A DNA stretch of 64,000 nt from Panopea generosa. Taxonomy: Eukaryota > Mollusca > Bivalvia > Adapedonta > Hiatellidae. The notes under the pieces are model-generated. The model saw only the letters and a list, made by a program, of their open reading frames with translations. It was not told the origin of the DNA and did not search any database. The stretch is from assembly GCA_029582155.1 (NCBI GenBank), contig CM055896.1, positions 23,064,184 to 23,128,183 on the forward strand, in the 5' to 3' direction. Each line of letters starts with the position of its first letter. The first letter of the stretch is position 1. Positions 1 to 12,900 of this stretch are shown here, piece by piece. A program made the translations under genes and the position numbers.

Positions 1-126
1 AGGTAAACCGGTCGCCTGAAGGAACGAACAAACGAACGAACGAACGGAAGGATGGATGGACGGACGATGGAACTAACGAACGAATGAACACATAAACACA
101 TAAACAAACAAAAAAAACAAACAAAA
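1..126. repeat. degenerate tetranucleotide-rich stretch
   Basis: Short runs of CGAA/GAAC, then GGAT/GGAC and ACAA-type tetranucleotides lead into the pure GACA array that follows. No coding potential is seen. Confidence 0.7.
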
Positions 127-310
<184 letters not shown>

Positions 311-640
311 ACAGACCACTACGCATCGGTATTATACACCAACTATTTTATCATTTAAGATTTTGTCTGTTGTTTACCGGATCGACATCAACTTTTTTGT
401 GAATCTGTCGAAAGGATTATAATCATAATATGTACCTTCTCAATAATTTACCATTCACGTAATAACATATTTGCACGCATAAATAACTCACATTTAGTGA
501 TTATAATATAAAAAGAAAACATATGACTGTGTATCTTATATGAATTTCCCTTTTCAGCAGCATTTGTGTCTCAGGGTTATGTATAACCTGACACAAAATA
601 ACCCCGAATATTATTATTTTTCGCATGTCTTACAGGAAGG
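311..640. other. unannotated AT-rich DNA
   Basis: No open frame, repeat or motif that I can support is present here. Confidence 0.6.
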
Positions 641-905
641 CGATGCTACGATAGCACGATGACACGATGGTGATGACACGACAGTACGAAAGCACGATGG
701 TGATATCGCGTCATCGTCATCGTGTCATCGTAGCATCGCTCCATCACCATCGTGTCATCGCGTCATCGTCATCGTGCTATCGTGTCATCACCATCGTGTC
801 ATCGTACTATCACCATCGTGTTATCGTACTGTCGTGTCATCACCATCGTGTCATCGTGCTATCGTGGCATCGCGCATGCTTGTTGACAAAGCGATAGCAC
901 GATGG
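641..905. repeat. inverted repeat with ~70-bp arms built from CATCGTGTCATC-type units
   Basis: Bases 641-710 are nearly the reverse complement of 803-872, with about 6 mismatches over 70 bases. The region between (711-802) and both arms are made of the same short degenerate words (CATCACCATCG, TCATCGTGTC). A last plus-sense remnant lies at about 890-905 (GATAGCACGATGG). A transcript could fold into a long imperfect hairpin. The small open frame over this region is a by-product of the repeat. Confidence 0.8.
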
Positions 906-3900
906 CCCTAACGGAACACCGTAGATATATCACTAAAAGTTTGATTTTGAAAAGCAAATTTCAATGGAAAATAATTGTGTTGGAATTTCTTTTTAAAAAA
1001 TGAATTTTTAGATATTAATTTATAACACCTATATTAATTATGATGAAATTGATCACAAAATGTTACCCATATTTACGCCTAGTATTACATAATTTCTACA
1101 CGTATTCCTGAGTTGGGGACAACACTAAATTTGTATTGTCTTTTTATTTTGTCTATTCAAAAGCAGGTTTTGTTGTAAAATTAGTTTTAATCCACCGATT
1201 TTCAAAAGTAAAACATTTTATTTATCTTCCAATAGTGTTATCTGATTACCTGATCAGTGCTCCAAGAAAAAAATTGAAACATTCTACTTGCCCTGGCTGA
1301 AAAATAACTTGCACTGACCAACGGTTCACATGCCCAGATTTTTATTACCAATACACCTTGCGGTATAATATGAAATTTGTTAACATAGACTTAAATGTGT
1401 TAATTTTATGTAGGGTTAGTTCCCCTTAACATTATGCATGTGACTGTCTAAATCTCAAGTTTTAGAGTTTGATTAAGACCGGGAGAAGTGAGAGAATTTC
1501 AGGAGAACTGACTACGTCTCTATCAGTATGCCCATCTTTGTTCTTTATTGACTTTCATTTCTGTTCTGTTGATTCAGTGTATTTAAAACATTATTTTAAA
1601 TATCATTCTCTTCTTTTCTAATTATTGCTGTCATAACATACAATAATGGCAATGTCAAGCCTACAAAGCTATTCAGTCTATCCAAGAGAACTTGGCAATA
1701 TGATAAATAAATGCAGTCTATGATAGCCTTCAAATATCTAGAAAGTACAACTAGTCAACTATATTTCAAATATTAAAAAAAAACATAATTGATCTTAATT
1801 GTTTTCAATACTATATTTAAATCATGCTAAAGAAATGTATACGCTAAAATCATTGATTGTTATATCAAATTGAATATGAAAGGTTTTCAACCAAATACCA
1901 GCTGGCTGTCACATGTGCCCACACAGTGGTAAAGTGGTTTGGTTCGTCGAATCAGTAACAGCAGGTCAGAATAATATCATCAGACGAGTGTTATTTAATA
2001 ACTTATACTATATTTCATTTCAACAATTATATATCATTAATTAATTCATATACAATGCTACATAGCAGCACATATACGGATATGTATTCTTTGCTGCAGT
2101 AAAATACAAATACATAATATATTTATTGCCAGATTTCAAATACGTCGAAATTAACTGTCCCGTTATAAATACAGAATAATATTATGTTAACTGTCAGGTT
2201 TCATATACGAATAGAATACGATTGAGGCGTTACAAATACAGAATACATTAAGTGTCAATGACACAGATATTTCTTCCAGCAACTGACTCAAATAATGGCT
2301 TTGTGTTGAACTAGGATGTAAGTTCATATTGTCAACACGACGCCATTATAATGACGTGTATTTTCACACTGTATGGGGACGTTGACACCAAACAATGAGC
2401 ATTGCTAAATGATATATCAAATGTATGATACATATTTAATTCAATTTAATTGTTAAACAACCTTAACAAGGATACACTAAACAACATGAAACAACTGAAA
2501 AACATCAACGTGTCCCTCTCCACAATATGTATGATTTTGCATTAAGAGTTAATCGATTGTTATGTAACATCACGGTTTCTTGAAATTCTTTAGGTCATAC
2601 ATCCTCGGATGATGGTAAAATTATTATTATACAAAAATGTTCATCAGCCACATTTATACTTCACACGAGATTTCAAAAACAAAATTGCAGAAAAATATAT
2701 TCTGTTAATGGATGTTAGTTTTGATCAAAATATGATATTTTCTATGTCCATATCAATACCAATATGACTGCCAATACCATTTGTAATACATAAAATGCTC
2801 CTGTCATAACGATAACGATGCATGTACTACATTTAATCGATGTTAAGCAAGACAGTTATTGGTTGAAAGTTAAATGATATAAACATGTCATCAGATAAAT
2901 ATATTATTCCTCTTACGTTCTTATCAATTTTGTTTATGTTGACATTATGTCTTTAATGTGTTGTCAGTTTTTATCGTATATATTTATGTTGAACAAATAT
3001 ATTAATCTAAAAACAAAGTTTATGCATAATATACTGTTATGCTTTATTTATTCATATTAGTAGACTTATCATCTACAGAAGTTTTAGACGAGAATATAAA
3101 ATTATCTTCCGTTCAATCTACTATGTGCATAACCAAACTGACAAATATTGAAAGCTTGTAAACACTCTTATTTAATTCCTGTATTGGAGTTTTGATTGAA
3201 TTAAGCGCTGACTTTTATGAAGACAAATTAATTGACCATTGAAGCAATGTTATATTCATAAACATATTTGGAAAAGTTTAAGTGATTATTTACAACTTAA
3301 AATATTATATACACCATGCACATATACACCTGGATGGTGCTCCTACGTGAAAAGGAAAACATAGTCGTAAGCCTGAACTGTTGGATTATTTTACTTGTCA
3401 CCTTGGTAACGGTCTTTACAAATATTGAATTTATGATCTTAGATAAACAGTGTTTCAATTTAAAAATAATTCTACAGATTTATAGCTACTGTTATAGAAT
3501 TCTAACATACAAATATCCCATCTGATGTCGTCGACTGTTGTATTGTAGGCACACACAATATGTTGGATACATTGTGACAACGTGTAAATTTGTATTCGTT
3601 TAACTGTTACACTATGATGAAATCAAATTAAGTAGAATAGTTAATTGCATAAGGGGAATTACTTTAATATATGCATATTCTATTGTATTAACTGAACTCA
3701 GAGCACTACTTATTAAAGTTTCTTAAATGTTATATTGGCGCAAACTTTATACACATTTCTAAGAAACTTAAATTCTTATACACTGTTTTAAAATCTATAT
3801 ATTATGCATTGTTTGCCCTTAAAACAATATTCGAAACTATTTCATTTGCTTCCTAGGAAGACGACTTTTGAACAATGTGACCGATGCTTAATTTATATAT

Positions 3901-5595
3901 ACGAGTTTATTATTAAAATACCAATATTACTTTATCCCTAAATTGATTACTCTGCATAATACGGACGTCTATAACTATAACATTTATATTATTCCAGACG
4001 AAGCTGACGCCTAAATGACTGCATAAAACACAAGTTGGATTATCCATCATGCCCCGATCTACATCTCAATATCCATAAATAAATACATAAACTAAAGACG
4101 TATGACAAAATACAGGCAGCGATCGACTTTACAACATGGGTTTCCGACAATACAGTCACGAAGACACCTACGTTGGCATTGCATTTGTTAACAATGCCAT
4201 TTAAACACGTAAAGAGAGGTTTAGTTTAGAAAACTATGTTTAACATTTAAGTTATAGTCATTTTAGTTTTTGGAGACATAAACATAAAATGAAAATATTT
4301 ATAATCATATCTTAGTACTAATGTTGATGATGGAGAATTATCACATGTTACGTGCAAACATTTAGGTAAACAAATCTTCCGGCTGGTATTTACTTTTATT
4401 TAAAATCGGTTAAGTGACTTAAACCAATAATCACAGAGTGACTTACGATTGACAATGAAGACCACAGCCAGATCATGTGGTCACAGGGTACCCGCCTGTG
4501 GGAGATAGCAAGTCATATTTCAACGTTCCAGTAACTAGACTTAGTTGTTAAGTTGACAGTATAAGATAATGATTCGACATACATTGTAAACACATGTATA
4601 ATTCAAACTTGTAGACATGTTTCCTAATAAGTCAGTTTAGATTCCTTATACATACAGTTACGGTGCTTGGTTTTAAATAAATGTCGCTGTTATTGGTTTG
4701 CAAATATAAACCGAGTAATGGAGGAGTTTTAAAAAGACAGTCCACGGTAGTTCTTTATTTAGTTGAAAGTCGCTTAATTTCAAAAGTTTGATATAATATA
4801 AAGGCTCACGAAACAGCAATATGAGAAATCAGATATTATCATATACATGAGAAGTTTAACTAAAGTCTCATATTTTATTCATCAATAATTATGAAAATCC
4901 GAAAGTCAATCTGCATTATCTTAAATTTAAAATAAGTTAATATAAAATATATACATGCATCTACTGTTCATTTTATATTTGATTATACATTTTCTTTAAT
5001 TGGATTTGCCTAATCAAGTAATTTGAGTTTATAAAATATTTTTCTTAACATGTGTTCAAAGAAACACAACTTAACATAACATAATTTGCTTTTAATATTG
5101 TTTTATTAATCACCTAAAATTACTGTCATGTTTAATTTTCAATTAATGTATTCTTATTTAAAACATGCCTAAACTTTAAACAAGTTTAAACATGTACATC
5201 GAGCACAGTAGTATTACACGTTTATAGTAATCCGTCTTTTACATGTAATACATCGTGTATAGGCAGTTGAATACAATGTACATCAAAAAAGGAAACTTAA
5301 GGTTTAAAGGTGTATGTTATGATACATTTTACCAACCGACCATGAGTCACAAGCAAACTTATTTTAAGGTAACTCGTTTATAACTTAAAGGTTAATAGTT
5401 AACAATATTGTATTACACTCTTCAGATGAAATGCATATGATTGCATCGGACATGTGCAGAATTAATCTTCAAAGGGACGACCATATTATCAATCATATGT
5501 GAAATAAAGTTAAAAATAAGTTGTTTCGTTCCATTTCTTTGAAAAAATATATCATATCAAGATGTTTTTTCCAAGTATTAATTGGCTGTATCATG
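906..5595. other. long gene-free AT-rich stretch
   Basis: I see only short chance open frames (none above 70 residues, none resembling a known family), homopolymer runs and AT-rich sequence. No splice-bounded exon, RNA gene or transposon end is recognisable by eye. Confidence 0.55.
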
Positions 5596-5823
5596 CTACG
5601 ACTGTGACGTATTGATAATTTACTGTGACGTGTTGATTATTTGCTGTGACGTGTTGATTATTTGCTGTGAAGTCTTGCTTGTTTGCTTTGACGTGTTGAT
5701 TATTTGATTTATCATGTTGCTTATTTACTGTGACGTGTTGATTATTAGCTTTGACGTGTTGATTATTTACTGTGACGTGTTGCTTATTTACTGTGACGTG
5801 TTGCTTATTTACTGTGACGTGTT
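5596..5823. repeat. 21-bp minisatellite, about 10-11 copies
   Basis: The words CTGTGACGTGTTG and CTTATTTA/GATTATTT recur every 21 bases with several substitutions (GCTTTGACG, TGAAGTCTTG). Because 21 is a multiple of three, one frame stays open as repeated LLIYCDV-like peptides. This is not evidence of a gene. Confidence 0.9.
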
Positions 5824-7990
5824 AAGCCTACACCATTCAACTTGCTTTGTTCTGATTCCAAAGATAATTCAGAAAAACAGTGGGAAACAAGGGAAAAAAA
5901 TTCAAGTAACGTGAAATACTAGTTACTGTAAAAATGTATGCAATTTCAAAATACAGTTGTTTGCATGTATTCTTGCATTATAATTCTTTGTTTCTAAAAA
6001 CAATTCAACACAATGACGTTGTCTTCTTTTGATGCAAACTTTATAGTTTTTCAGTGATTTGAATGATAGTATTTGCATGTTATATTGGTGAAAGTCAGAC
6101 ATACGAGTGGTGTTCAATATGAAAAGTCATCGCCTTTATGAATATGATTTTAGATTATATGTGTAGAATATTTCAATAATTTCAATAATTCAAGTTTTTG
6201 CCCTTGCTAGGTAAGCAGAGTTTTAGCCTTTTAATACAATTTCGGAATGTATTTCCATGCCTAAGTATACCAAAGTATATTTAAAACAGGAGGGATTATG
6301 GTGTAGTACCGTCCACGCAGAATTTGACTTGGAAACAGGAAATAACGGGCCAGTTCGGATGAATATGGGTTGAAGGGTTACACGAACCTCTCGTTTCTAC
6401 TACAAGAGCAGGCCCATGAGCTGATGCTTTGTCATGTAACAACACAGTATCCGGGCGGTCTCGACTTGGACGACGTTAGTATTTTTTTGTTTAAGTACCG
6501 GTTACTGGTTTGCCATTAGGCACGGCTCTATGAATAGCAGGACCATGGATACTGGCAAAAATAACATACTTAGCCGTACGTTTTTGGTGCGCATTATTCT
6601 ATTTTGAATTCAAGGACGTTTAACAGTTTGGGCTTTTTTTTCAGTGATGCTCGAAGAAATGTACGCAGGTCTAATCACAGGTCACAATGTCCAAGAAAGT
6701 TCTGTTTAACATGGATATATTTTAGCAGTTTTCAAGCAGTTAAATACGAGTTCGCTTCTAGTCTACCGATATATGGTATCCAACTTTTTCAAACGACGAG
6801 CATACGTACCACGTAACGTGTTATTACTCTTGCGTGCGTGTGCGCAAATCTTGAACTTTCTTTAACATTTTTATGCCTGTTGCTGACACAGGATAGCTAC
6901 ATTTGGTAGCATTATCTACCGAATCTTTGCATATCTACCAAGGAGACAACGAATCCTTATTTAGACCTTAATTGACCTCGCATTCGTATTTTTCTTAACA
7001 ATCAGTTTTATGTTAGTGTGCAAGAGTAGATGTTGTTTTCAATTTAACAGTTAAATATATATTGTTATATTTAGTATCATAAGTCTGTGGAAGCGAGTGG
7101 AAAACTCTTCTTTAGACGCATCTTGGTATCTAATATGTAGTGGTGTTTAATTTGCTTTTTAACGGTTAATAAACAGACTGGTACAATAAATGTACACTGG
7201 ATACAAGGATACCGAGTATATCAAATCATAAGTAAATAATTAGGTTTCACTATACTGTCTGACTTTGCCGTATAAAGTAGTTCACAAGATTTTTCCACAT
7301 GATAGTATTTAAAATTTATTGTACTTTTTTTCCTAGAAAATGAATGTATTCGCACCTGACACTTGTTTTCCAGATTTACCATCACACTGTTTAATTTAAA
7401 ATTGGTTGTTTACATCATCAAACGGGCATACTATTGTGAGCTTGTTCTTTCGTGATTTATCTGGAAATATCAGTGTTCATCCAATTTATATACTTTTTTT
7501 ATCGTATCATTGTTTGCGACAGTTCATCAGCAATGATCGGAATCTCAGACAGTGCTGATGCCAAAATGACTACAGAAATTGAAGTTGTATTATCTAATCT
7601 ACACCTCGTAAGCAGATTGTACCATATACTGTCACTGTAATCACAGGCGTATGACACGATATAGACACCAATGGTTGCCTGCATGCAAGAAGATGTGGCC
7701 TTTGTAGGCATATCCAGCATAAGAAATATATTTAGAGAATTTGACTTTTGTTTTAATATAGCCATTGCAACTTCATAACATCAATAGAGAACGTATTTAC
7801 GAATGATACATAATACAACAAAAGCTTCAAACTTAAAGTGATGGTCATTAAGACAGATGTGTGTCAACCATGTTCATGCACTGATTAATCAATAATTTAT
7901 TTCCATGTTTAGTTTTAATTTCATCAAAACGAAGGGTAATTTATCCATAAGTCTTAGTCACACAATACCGTAATCAAAATGTATATGTTC
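5824..7990. other. gene-free stretch with one GC-richer patch
   Basis: This is mostly AT-rich. A patch at about 6290-6480 is richer in GC than its surroundings and has a short open stretch, but I cannot match it to any family and see no flanking splice signals that would make it an exon. Confidence 0.5.
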
Positions 7991-7997
7991 ACACACA

Positions 7998-8039
7998 ACA
8001 CACAACACACACGCACACGCACACGCACACGCACACATA
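7998..8039. repeat. CACACG/CA microsatellite
   Basis: ACACAACACAC leads into repeated ACGCAC units over about 40 bases. Confidence 0.9.
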
Positions 8040-8149
8040 CAAAATTGGACTTACAAAAAATATCTTAAAGAGCGCAATGCTTTTGTATCCATTTCAACAA
8101 AACTTATACAAAAAGAAAAGCATATAAAACACGAGGAATGCGTGAGTAT

Positions 8150-8876
8150 GCTTCATTACGTATCTGGTAATATGCATTTTAATTACCAAACAGCAATACA
8201 AGACATGCTGGGTTTGCTCATGTCGTATCTGGTAATATGCATTTTAATTACCAAACAGCAATACAAGACATGCTGGGTTTGCTTCATGTCGTATCTGGTA
8301 ATATGCATTTTAATTACCAAACAGCAATACAAGACATGCTGGGTTTGCTTCATGTCGTATCTGGTAATATGCATTTTAATTACCAAACAACAATACAAGA
8401 CATGCTGGGTTTGCTTCATGTCGTATCTGGTAATATGCATTTTAATTACCAAACAGCAATACAAGACATGCTGGGTTTGCTTCATGTCGTATCTGGTAAT
8501 ATGCATTTTAATTACCAAACAACAATACAAGACATGCTGGGTTTGCTTCATGTCGTATCTGGTAATATGCATTTTAATTACCAAACAACAATACAAGACA
8601 TGCTGGGTTTGCTTCATGTCGTATCTGGTAATATGCATTTTAATTACCAAACAACAATACAAGACATGCTGGGTTTGCTTCATGTCGTATCTGGTAATAT
8701 GCATTTTAATTACCAAACAACAATACAAGACATGCTGGGTTTGCTTCATGTCGTATCTGGTAATATGCATTTTAATTACCAAACAACAATACAAGACATG
8801 CTGGGTTTGCTTCATGTCGTATCTGGTAATATGCATTTTAATTACCAAACAACAATACAAGACATGCTGGGTTTGA
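8150..8876. repeat. 66-bp minisatellite, 11 nearly identical copies
   Basis: The unit runs from GTATCTGGTAATATGC to GGGTTTGCTTCATGTC and repeats every 66 bases (first spacing 65). The only frequent difference is CAGCAA versus CAACAA. Reading copies 1 to 11, the order is G,G,G,A,G,A,A,A,A,A,A. Each unit contains a 7-bp inverted repeat (TGGTAAT / ATTACCA) around a 10-base loop with ATGCAT. The period is 22 codons, so long open frames exist on both strands; I treat them as artefacts. The near identity implies recent expansion or homogenisation. Confidence 0.95.
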
Positions 8877-9504
8877 TTTACAGGCATCAATTCTATTTAC
8901 CATTTTTATTTCTCACCGACATTGCATATGGAGGCTTTATATGTTGCCTGCTGACATTATCCAAATAAATATTCCATTACAAAACTAGTCACATGTTTGT
9001 GGTGAATATACTCTCTTACACAACACAGTATCAGAGGAACGACATATCTAGGATAGGGAGTTAGACAGAGATCCTTTTTTTTTTCAAAGAAAAATATTTC
9101 AAGACAGAAGACCAAAGTTAAAAATGTCTAAAAACTAAGACTTGAATTTAAATGAATATAAAACATTGAGTTAACACTAATAATTAATCCATCAATGAAT
9201 ACCGCCAAAACGTAAAACTACAAAGGACATTTTGAAAGGAAACTCAGCGAATTTTTTGATGATGTTTCACTTAAATCTATTTATCATGGAAAGTATTTTC
9301 ATATATCTACATGATGTATACATGCAAACCCGGGTACTCCAGTATGTTTGCCGTCGCTTGGTTTTGTTTCTGTTTTTTAAAAGGGGCATAACTTCTGTGA
9401 ATATTTCAAATGCATCATCTATTTTATTTTCATAGTTTTTATCGGTATAAAACAATCAATTTCCACTTTTAAGAATGTTGGCTGTTTACGGTATCACTGT
9501 TGGT
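8877..9504. other. gene-free AT-rich DNA
   Basis: Nothing supportable is seen between the 66-bp and 59-bp arrays. Confidence 0.55.
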
Positions 9505-9750
9505 ACTTCACTTGTATGAAGATGTAAACTGTGATGCGTGAAAATACGTTACATTCTATTTCAACTTCACTTGTATGAAGATGTAAACTGTGATGTGTGA
9601 AAATACGTTACATTCTATTTCAACTTCACCTGTATGAAGATGTAAACTGTGATGCGTGAACATGCGTTACATTCTATTTCAACTTCACTTGTATGAAGAT
9701 GTAAACTGTGATGCATGAACATGCGTTACATTCTATTTCAACTTCACTTA
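9505..9750. repeat. 59-bp tandem repeat, 4 copies plus partial
   Basis: ACTTCACTTGTATGAAG recurs at about 9505, 9564, 9623 and 9682, with a partial fifth copy at 9741. Internal variants are GTGATGCGTG versus GTGATGTGTG and AAATACG versus ACATGCG. Confidence 0.92.
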
Positions 9751-12610
9751 CGCACTGCTTGATGACGTACACCTCGTCAAGCGCACATATTTAAAGATGA
9801 ACAAAGTAATATTCAACAATCAATCGAAATAAATTAAAGTCACGTGACTCATTTGATACCTCGCTATCTAATGTGGTCATATCATTTTAGTCTAACATGG
9901 AAAAGTTAGATTGTTTTCTACTATATTATTTGGTGTAGATTAAAACATACCTTTTTGCCAATAGGAGCTCAATCTGTATATTTCAACATGGCTAATTGAA
10001 AAACATTTGAAAGGCAAATCTTACATATTGCTTTTAAATGAATTTAAATGTCAGTAGATAGTCGGTGAAGTTCTATACATTCATGTAATTATCTTTACAG
10101 CATTATTTGATTATTTAGATTTATTGGTCTAGTTCAATGTGGACTGAAACTAGAATGCCGATTAAGCCAGTGCTGTAAATGTTAAAGGTGTTGTATGTTT
10201 CATTAGCATACATCGATAGATTAAGACAGAGTTAATTTTCATGTTTGATTGCCCTCTGTGCACCCATTGGATCTTTTTTTTAGGAAGTTTACAAAAATCA
10301 TCGGGTACACCCGCGTAAAGTATCACTTGTTTTTGTATATTTTATTGAACATTATATATTTTATATATGTGTATCTGTCGTATTTGTAAGAGGATAATCT
10401 ACATAGGACGTCTCCCGTTCAATGTGACGCCTTTTGCTGCTGATCATTTCATGGCGGTGATAATTGTAGTTACCACTTCTTGGTGTGGATAGTGTACATC
10501 TGGAACAATATGTAATATCGTTATGAACACAAACACTATCTTGTCTTATAGTTAAGCCATAGTTAATATTAAGACTTGCTTAAGTATTATTTAGCAGTTT
10601 CTCTCTTTTCATAGTTTTATTATAGATTAATTATTATAATGCATTTCTAAATATATTAACTCCATAACCTCGATATTGAGACACGTGGGATGATCTAGCA
10701 GGCTTAACTTAATAAGTATAAATAAAACACTGTCGCATTGTTTTAGTACAACATACTTCAATGATTCTGTGATATAACTGGCCAGCAAATTTATATTTAT
10801 GTTTAATATAGCTCTTCTGGTTAACTGATGTCTTAATACATTTTGACACTTACCAACTGATGTTCAAGTTTATAATTAGGCTATGATATTCAAGATTTAC
10901 ATGGCTAGCTTAGTATCAATAAGTCGTTGAATGTCTCTGATATACTTGATATGCACTGGCCGTGTTGATAGTATTTCTTTCAGTATATGCTTGACTTAAA
11001 ATATATAATACTTTATGTTTCAGCATTTGATATTTTGTGATTGGAGAAGTGTGTTGAATTTACTTAAGTATAAGCATTCTCTTTCAGGCTACATTAACAA
11101 AAGCGGTTCTGGAGACATAAGTAGATCGCCGTTTCGATTAATTCTACAATATAATGTGCGTGATTCCTTCAATATACTGGTGTGGTGCCAATTAAACATT
11201 TTATTACTCATATAATATCGGAGAATTTACTAAATAACAAGATCGATATCAATATAAATATTATGATGGAGGTTGTATTATAGCTATCGTAAAAAAGTGT
11301 CTTTTATACATTTATTCTAGTCTATTTTAGTTACAAATCTACTGTGTAACATCTACAATGTACAAGCAACGAAAATGACAAAGACTATAACATATAAACA
11401 AATAACATTTCAACTAATGTGTATAACTATAATTTCATTCGGACACTATTGTAACCGTTTGTACAGAAAAAGTACTAATGATTAAAAAATACATCAAAAG
11501 CTAAAGCATATTTGATATTTCAGCAGTGTTGCTAAATAAGACGCGTGAATGTGTTTCGAGCCAATTGCAAAATTTCGACGTTTCATACATTTTCGCTATT
11601 TGTAAAATATTCTATTATACCATATACCATGATCTGTGGGTCAAGACTATCGCATGACTGAAACTATATATTGGCACAGCATAACATGTCGCCAAGAAAC
11701 TAATATATATATTAGAAATGCTATATTTAAATGCCATCTATATGTTTCATATCATACATATTTAATAAACACACATATAATCAAAGCATTAAGGTGGGAT
11801 TGCTATTAGACGTTATGAGTTGTGTTTGTATAGTGGATAGTGTAAAGCGTCGCGTTCAGCTCAACATTTTTTTTCCAGTTATATCGCCATAGTGTTGATA
11901 CAGTTTTCTTAGCGCTGTCACACTGGAGTATCATGTCACGCGGTATGATACCCCATCCAGTCACATTATACCGACGCTGACTTCAAATATCGAATTAACG
12001 CAGGATACCATTAAAGAAATTGTCGAATTATTATACTCATAGCCTTATGATTGAATGATGTCTGAATTATATCCATATAAAATGTCCATATTATGTTTCA
12101 ATAACGTATATATATTTCTCTAGTAAAGGGAGGTAAAGTCCAATGGGTTCTTCCTCTGTATTTTAAATTAGCTAGACAGTTTTTTTGAAAATATAACTGG
12201 AAAACAATTTAAATGGTAGATCGGTAGTGATTCTTGACAATAAAACAGATGGCAGGATAATTATAACATCTAATTTGAAATTATCGAATATGATCTATTT
12301 AGTTTAATAACAAGTATAAACTCTGTGCAAATACATAACCACTCTAAAGATAATCTTTCAATCAAAGTTTCAATCATGTACACTGGTCGGTGCAAAGTAT
12401 ATCAGGAGGTTTTCGATACCAAGTTTGCATAATCTTTCATATTTTTTCATCATTTATATGTTCTCTCTCCTCATATGATTTGATTTCTTCTCAAAATAAT
12501 TTCAATTCCTTCTGGCACCAATTGTATTAACATTGACTTATTTTTAACTTTTTATGTCTGATTTGTAAAACTAGTTTTGTTATGTCGCTTTTGGATAGAA
12601 TTCATCATTT
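9751..12610. other. long gene-free AT-rich stretch
   Basis: Only short chance open frames are present. I see no transposon motif, RNA gene or tandem repeat of note. Confidence 0.55.
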
Positions 12611-12614
12611 GCAA

Positions 12615-12900
12615 TCAATATTGTTGTTGTTGCTATTTGTCGCTGTTGTCGCTGTTGTCGCTGTTGTCGTTGTTGTCGTTGTTGTCGTTGTTGTTGTTGT
12701 TGATGATGAAAAGGATTATGCTGCTGCTGCTGCTATTGCTGCTGCTGCTGCTGATAATGATGATGATGATGATGATGATGGTGGTGTTGTTGGTGGTAGG
12801 TTGTTATGATGATGATAATGATGATGATGGTGAGTATGATGATGATGATGATGGTGGTGGTTGTAGTGGTGGTGATGATGATGAGGAGGAGGATGGTAAT
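12615..12900. repeat. compound trinucleotide microsatellite (TTG/TCG, GCT, GAT, GGT)
   Basis: Successive runs of TGTTGTCG, CTGCTG, GATGAT and GTGGTG units follow each other. They create open frames rich in Leu, Val, Ala or Asp according to frame. The homopolymeric peptides are a consequence of the repeat and there is no flanking coding signal. Confidence 0.93.

Noticed and set aside
8142..8968. Long open frames on both strands (about 240 residues) as repeat proteins
   Set aside because: The 66-bp unit is 22 codons and has no stop in several frames; openness on both strands at once is a periodicity artefact. No signal peptide, start context or flanking coding sequence was seen.
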